Both the position numbers and the translations under genes were made by a program. This document shows, piece after piece, positions 5,848 through 8,080 of a stretch of DNA of 8,080 nucleotides. The stretch is from an uncultured Clostridia bacterium (GTDB taxonomy: Bacteria; Bacillota; Clostridia; Oscillospirales; Oscillospiraceae). The stretch covers positions 1-8,080 of the forward strand of contig CAMGCA010000075.1 in NCBI GenBank assembly GCA_946011705.1, in the 5' to 3' direction. The notes under the pieces were generated by a model that was not told the origin of the DNA, searched no databases, and saw only the letters and a list, made by a program, of their open reading frames with translations. The stretch's first letter is position 1; each line of letters starts with the position of its first letter.

Positions 5848-5888
5848 GAGGCATTGCGTCCGTACAATTGGGCGCAATGCCTTTTCTT
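5848..5888. terminator. Bidirectional terminator between convergent genes
   Basis: GGCATTGCGTCC (5850-5861) pairs with GGGCGCAATGCC (5870-5881) over 12 bp with one wobble around an 8-nt loop. Rightward, the stem runs into TTTTCTTATT (5882 onward); leftward, the complement of the A6 run at 5842-5847 supplies the U-tract. It lies between the stop of the oxidoreductase (5843) and the stop of the leftward deacylase gene (5887), so it can end both transcripts. The rightward T-run overlaps the end of the leftward gene. Confidence 0.85.
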
Positions 5889-6429
5889 ATTCCTCAGAAA
5901 GCGTCACCAGCCGGGGGCTGTGTTCCATAGCGGGGAGAATTTTCTCCAGCAAATCCGACATTTTCAGCCGCAGGGAGGAGGTGTTGATGCAGGGATGGCA
6001 GCCAAAGTATTCTCCCTTCACCACCTCCGCGTCCATCAGCAGCTCCACTTTGTGGTCGTGGTCGTTCATGAGGCCCAGTACGCTGACAGAGCCGGGGGTA
6101 ATGTCCAGCAGGGTCTGCATATCCTCGGCGGTGGCGAAGCTCAGGCGGGAGGAGCGGATTTCTTTCGACAGCACGCTGGTCTTAAAATGCTGTTCTCCGG
6201 GGAGCATCAGCAGGAAGAACCGGGTCTTCTGGCGGTTGCACAGCAGCAGATTTTTACAGATCACCGCGTTCAGCGTCCGGTCAATTTCCTCGCAGGCCTC
6301 CATGGTCATGGCAGGCTCGTGATCAATCCGCTGATAGGTTACACCCAGCCGGTCCAGCAGGTCGTAGCAGCGAATCTCCTTGGGAAGCCGCCCCGCCCAA
6401 TCGGTAGGGCGGCCGTTTTGCAGTTCCAT
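5887..6429 (-). CDS. PrdX/ProXp-ala-type prolyl-tRNA deacylase (YbaK/EbsC domain)
   Basis: These free-standing editing-domain proteins hydrolyse Ala-tRNA(Pro), cleaning up errors made by prolyl-tRNA synthetase in the cytosol. The 180 aa show an N-terminal DLLDRLGVTYQRIDHEPAMT segment (23-42), ICKNLLLCN (57-65) with the conserved Lys59, GEQHFKTSVLSKE (78-90), TPGSVSVLGLMND (111-123), and the C-terminal GCHPCINTSSLRL (143-155), matching the GxHPxxNT element of the PrdX branch. The ATG at 6429 is preferred because AAGGAG lies nine bases upstream of it; an in-frame ATG at 6447 would add six residues but has no properly spaced RBS. It is the last gene of a leftward operon, beginning about 20 nt after the GNAT stop. 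The exact aminoacyl-tRNA substrate is inferred from the family. Confidence 0.9.
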   Translation of the reverse strand: MELQNGRPTDWAGRLPKEIRCYDLLDRLGVTYQRIDHEPAMTMEACEEIDRTLNAVICKNLLLCNRQKTRFFLLMLPGEQHFKTSVLSKEIRSSRLSFATAEDMQTLLDITPGSVSVLGLMNDHDHKVELLMDAEVVKGEYFGCHPCINTSSLRLKMSDLLEKILPAMEHSPRLVTLSEE

Positions 6430-6449
6430 TCTCTTTTTCTCCTTCATCC

Positions 6450-6995
6450 TTACAGTTTTTTCATCATCAGAATGCTTTGACGGAAGCTGCCGTCCTTCAG
6501 CCGGTACACATCCGGCACCCGGGCCACTTCCACGAAGCCCATCTTTTCGTAGAGCCGCCGGGCACGGTCATTGCCCTCGATGTAGTCCAGCTCCAGATGG
6601 TCCAGGCCCCGGTCTTTCGCGATGGCGATGATTTCCTGAAACAGGGCCGTGCCGATGCCCAGGCCCCAGTATTCCTTCTTCAGGCCGATGGCGACGGAAG
6701 CCCGATGGCGGGTCTTGATCCGGCTGTTCATGGTCAGCATGGCGTTTCCGGCAAGCACCCCGCCCACAAAGCAGCAGGGCATCACCTGATCTGGGCTGTT
6801 CAGAACGTCATCCAGAAACACCGCCTCCCCGGCCTCGGTCATGGTGCATTCCTCCGGATAGCGCAGCAAAAAGTCCGTTTCTCCGGCGGTGGTCTTCATG
6901 AAGGCCGCCATTTCGGCGGCATCTGACGGCTGGGCGCCGCGGATGACCGCTTCCCTACCGTCCTTGAGTCGTATGGTTTTCCGCTTGAATTCCAT
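6450..6995 (-). CDS. GNAT-family N-acetyltransferase
   Basis: This is a 181-aa single-domain GNAT enzyme that should transfer acetyl from acetyl-CoA to an amine, possibly on a protein or small molecule. Visible features are VAIGLKKEYWGLGIGTALFQ (101-120), which is beta-4 plus the acetyl-CoA pyrophosphate loop (G111-x-G113-x-G115-T-A), then LELDYIEGNDRARRLYEKMGF (from about 134 to 154), the standard beta-5/alpha-4 ending. The substrate cannot be assigned from sequence. The ATG at 6995 is chosen because GAGGTG lies six bases upstream and overlaps the preceding gene's stop; a GTG at 7004 is in frame but lies inside that RBS. It is the middle gene of the leftward operon with a translation-related gene on each side, so a translation-linked substrate is possible but unproven. 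Confidence 0.9.
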   Translation of the reverse strand: MEFKRKTIRLKDGREAVIRGAQPSDAAEMAAFMKTTAGETDFLLRYPEECTMTEAGEAVFLDDVLNSPDQVMPCCFVGGVLAGNAMLTMNSRIKTRHRASVAIGLKKEYWGLGIGTALFQEIIAIAKDRGLDHLELDYIEGNDRARRLYEKMGFVEVARVPDVYRLKDGSFRQSILMMKKL

Positions 6996-7005
6996 AGTTT
7001 TCACC

Positions 7006-7818
7006 TCATTTTCTCAGCTGCCAGAAGGCCACGGCGCTGGCAGCCGCCACATTCAGCGAATCCACCCCGTGATACATGGGGATTTTTACGGTATAGTCGC
7101 AGCTTGCGATGGTGGTGTCCGCCAGGCCGTCACCCTCGCTGCCCAGCAGAAGGGCCAGCTTTTCCTCCCCCATCAGCTTGGGGTCATCAATGGACACGGA
7201 GTTGTCACTGAGGGCGAGGGCGGCGGTTTTGAAGCCCAATGCTTTCATTTGCGCCATGCCCGCTTCAGGCCAATCCCCAGTGTAGGCCCAGGGAATTTGA
7301 AACACCGTGCCCATGCTGACCCGGGCGCTGCGGCGGTACAGGGGATTGCTGCACCCGGGGGTCAGCAGCACCGCGTCCATACCCAGAGCCGCGGCGGAAC
7401 GGAAGATGGCCCCCACGTTGGTGGGATTCTGGACGTTTTCCAGAATCACAACGCGGCTGGCCCCCCGGCAAATCTCCTCCAAGCCCGGCAAGTTCGGTCT
7501 GCGCATGGCGCACAGAACCCCACGGGTCAGATGGTAGCCGGTCAGGTTACACAGCACCTCTTCATCCGCCGTAAAAACAGGGATGTTCGGGCACCGGGCC
7601 AGAATCTCTCTGGCAGAGCCTTCAATATCCTTTCGCTCCATCAGCAGCGATACCGGCTGGCATCCTCCGTCCAGCGCCCGATGAATGACCTTGGGACTTT
7701 CGGCAATGAACATCCCTTTTGCCGGTTCAAAGCGGTTCAGCAGCTGCGCCTCCGTCAGCCGGGCGTACACGTCCAGCGAAGGATCAGAAAAATCCGTGAT
7801 TTCAACAATGTTCGCCAC
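7006..7818 (-). CDS. TrmH/SpoU-family RNA 2'-O-methyltransferase
   Basis: This is a SAM-dependent SPOUT methyltransferase that should methylate a ribose 2'-OH in rRNA or tRNA. The 270 aa have an N-terminal substrate-binding domain (about 20-105, including GMFIAESPKVI and TRGVLCAM) and a C-terminal knotted catalytic domain with three motifs: ENVQNPTNVGAIFRSA (127-142; N134, R140), LLLGSEGDGL (223-232; E228), and IPMYHGVDSLNVAAASAV (246-263; S254, N256). It resembles the RlmB/TsnR-like group, but the modified nucleotide is not predictable here. Translation begins at GTG 7818: AGAGGTG (7824-7830) is five bases upstream. A neighbouring ATG at 7820 is out of frame. It is the first gene of the leftward operon; ten bases separate it from the GNAT start. 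Confidence 0.94.
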   Translation of the reverse strand: MANIVEITDFSDPSLDVYARLTEAQLLNRFEPAKGMFIAESPKVIHRALDGGCQPVSLLMERKDIEGSAREILARCPNIPVFTADEEVLCNLTGYHLTRGVLCAMRRPNLPGLEEICRGASRVVILENVQNPTNVGAIFRSAAALGMDAVLLTPGCSNPLYRRSARVSMGTVFQIPWAYTGDWPEAGMAQMKALGFKTAALALSDNSVSIDDPKLMGEEKLALLLGSEGDGLADTTIASCDYTVKIPMYHGVDSLNVAAASAVAFWQLRK

Positions 7819-7846
7819 ATCTTCACCTCTCGCAAAAATTTTCCTT

Positions 7847-7875
7847 ATTCTAGCAAATTCTCACGAAAAAGTCAA
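7847..7875 (-). promoter_or_regulatory. Sigma-A promoter of the leftward methyltransferase-GNAT-deacylase operon
   Basis: On the minus strand TTGACT (7875-7870) and TAGAAT (7852-7847) are 17 bp apart, with one mismatch in each box and a TG dinucleotide giving an extended -10 (TGCTAGAAT). The transcript would start near 7840, leaving a leader of about 22 nt with the RBS AGAGGTG ahead of the GTG start. No other promoter is obvious within the three-gene unit. Confidence 0.85.
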
Positions 7876-7882
7876 AGCCAAT

Positions 7883-7895
7883 GTGATTTCATCAC
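7883..7895. promoter_or_regulatory. Dyad between divergent promoters, possible operator
   Basis: GTGAT-TTC-ATCAC is a perfect 5-bp-arm inverted repeat. It lies seven bases upstream of the -35 box of the leftward promoter and just upstream of the likely trxA promoter, where a shared regulator could bind. The spacing does not fit a Crp site. With one short site and no conservation data, this is only a candidate. Confidence 0.3.
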
Positions 7896-7914
7896 GGAAA
7901 ACACGGACTGACGG

Positions 7915-7923
7915 TGGTATCAT
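7915..7923 (+). promoter_or_regulatory. Weak candidate extended -10 for trxA
   Basis: TGGTATCAT carries TG-N-TATCAT, an extended -10 with one mismatch, and would start transcription near 7930, about 30 nt ahead of the ATG. No good -35 box exists at 17 bp (CGGAAA at 7895-7900). An alternative is CTGACG (7908-7913) with TACACT (7929-7934) at a short 15-bp spacer. The promoter must lie in this region because the gene upstream is divergent. Confidence 0.35.
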
Positions 7924-7959
7924 CAGGGTACACTAAAGAAAAACAAGGAGGACTACACC

Positions 7960-8080
7960 ATGTCTGTTACGAAGATTACGAAGGATAACTTTCAGGAGCT
8001 GGTTCTAAACGCTGATCGGGAGGTTCTGCTGGACTTCTGGGCGCCCTGGTGCGGCCCCTGCCGGATGGTCAGCCCCATTG
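7960..8080 (+). CDS. trxA: Thioredoxin, N-terminal part
   Basis: This gene runs off the right edge; 40 codons are visible. The protein begins [16 protein letters not shown] and reaches [14 protein letters not shown], the canonical thioredoxin active site with redox cysteines C31 and C34 and the expected preceding W-A-P-W. Thioredoxin is the cytosolic dithiol reductant for ribonucleotide reductase, peroxidases and oxidised proteins. No signal peptide is present, so it is cytoplasmic. A strong RBS, AAGGAGG (7945-7951), lies eight bases before the ATG. It is transcribed divergently from the methyltransferase operon. A longer thioredoxin-fold protein with a C-terminal extension cannot be excluded because the 3' end is missing. 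Confidence 0.95.
   Translation, partial: MSVTKITKDNFQELVLNADREVLLDFWAPWCGPCRMVSPI

Noticed and set aside
4974..5867. Leftward open frame of 297 codons opposite the oxidoreductase
   Set aside because: It is a His/Val/Gly-rich shadow of the oxidoreductase frame that crosses the bidirectional terminator; the real frame carries family motifs.
7882..7896. Crp/Fnr-type site (TGTGA...TCACG)
   Set aside because: The half-sites are five bases apart, not the six of a Crp site, and the right half lacks the final A; kept only as an unnamed dyad.
6889..7911. Rightward open frame of 340 codons opposite the GNAT and methyltransferase genes
   Set aside because: It is antisense to two recognisable genes and runs through the leftward promoter; no family match and no RBS.

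Overview
The window looks like a chromosomal housekeeping segment from a moderately GC-rich Gram-positive anaerobe of the Clostridia, most likely an Oscillospirales/Ruminococcaceae-type gut bacterium. This rests on strong AGGAGG-type ribosome binding sites, sigma-A promoters with 17-bp spacers, the gene order der-plsY-gpsA, and proteins of clostridial type (a two-GTPase Der, a PrdX-like Ala-tRNA(Pro) deacylase, an XdhC-type factor). The taxonomic call is inference; there is no rRNA in the window.

Layout, left to right. (1) The 3' end of an XdhC/CoxI-family gene (to 229). (2) A short intergenic region with one copy of a 71-bp hairpin repeat, two further hairpins and a perfect-consensus sigma-A promoter (443-471). 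(3) A DUF177/YceD gene and rpmF (ribosomal protein L32), co-transcribed and closed by an intrinsic terminator at 1250-1279. (4) A 527-bp gene-free stretch (1235-1761) packed with repeats: two more 71-bp-family units in tandem, one carrying an extra 25-bp hairpin module; a 120-bp MITE-like inverted repeat; a small perfect hairpin; then the der promoter. (5) A tightly packed operon der-plsY-gpsA (1762-4721): ribosome assembly GTPase, lysophosphatidic acid synthesis and glycerol-3-phosphate supply. PlsY uses the glycerol-3-phosphate made by GpsA, so the last two are consecutive in phospholipid synthesis. Two stacked terminators end it. (6) A Gfo/Idh/MocA-family oxidoreductase with its own promoter and RBS, but the ATG set by that RBS is followed directly by an in-frame TAA. 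(7) A bidirectional terminator, then a leftward three-gene operon (read from 7818 down to 5887): TrmH/SpoU rRNA methyltransferase, GNAT acetyltransferase, PrdX/YbaK-type tRNA deacylase, transcribed from a near-consensus extended -10 promoter at 7847-7875. (8) A divergent thioredoxin gene running off the right edge, with a small dyad between the divergent promoters.

No new multi-gene system is evident; the protein-coding content is ordinary. The points most worth a second look are the 71-bp repeats, whose hairpin arms change sequence but keep pairing, the modular duplication inside one copy, the 120-bp palindromic element, and the ATG-TAA start of the oxidoreductase.
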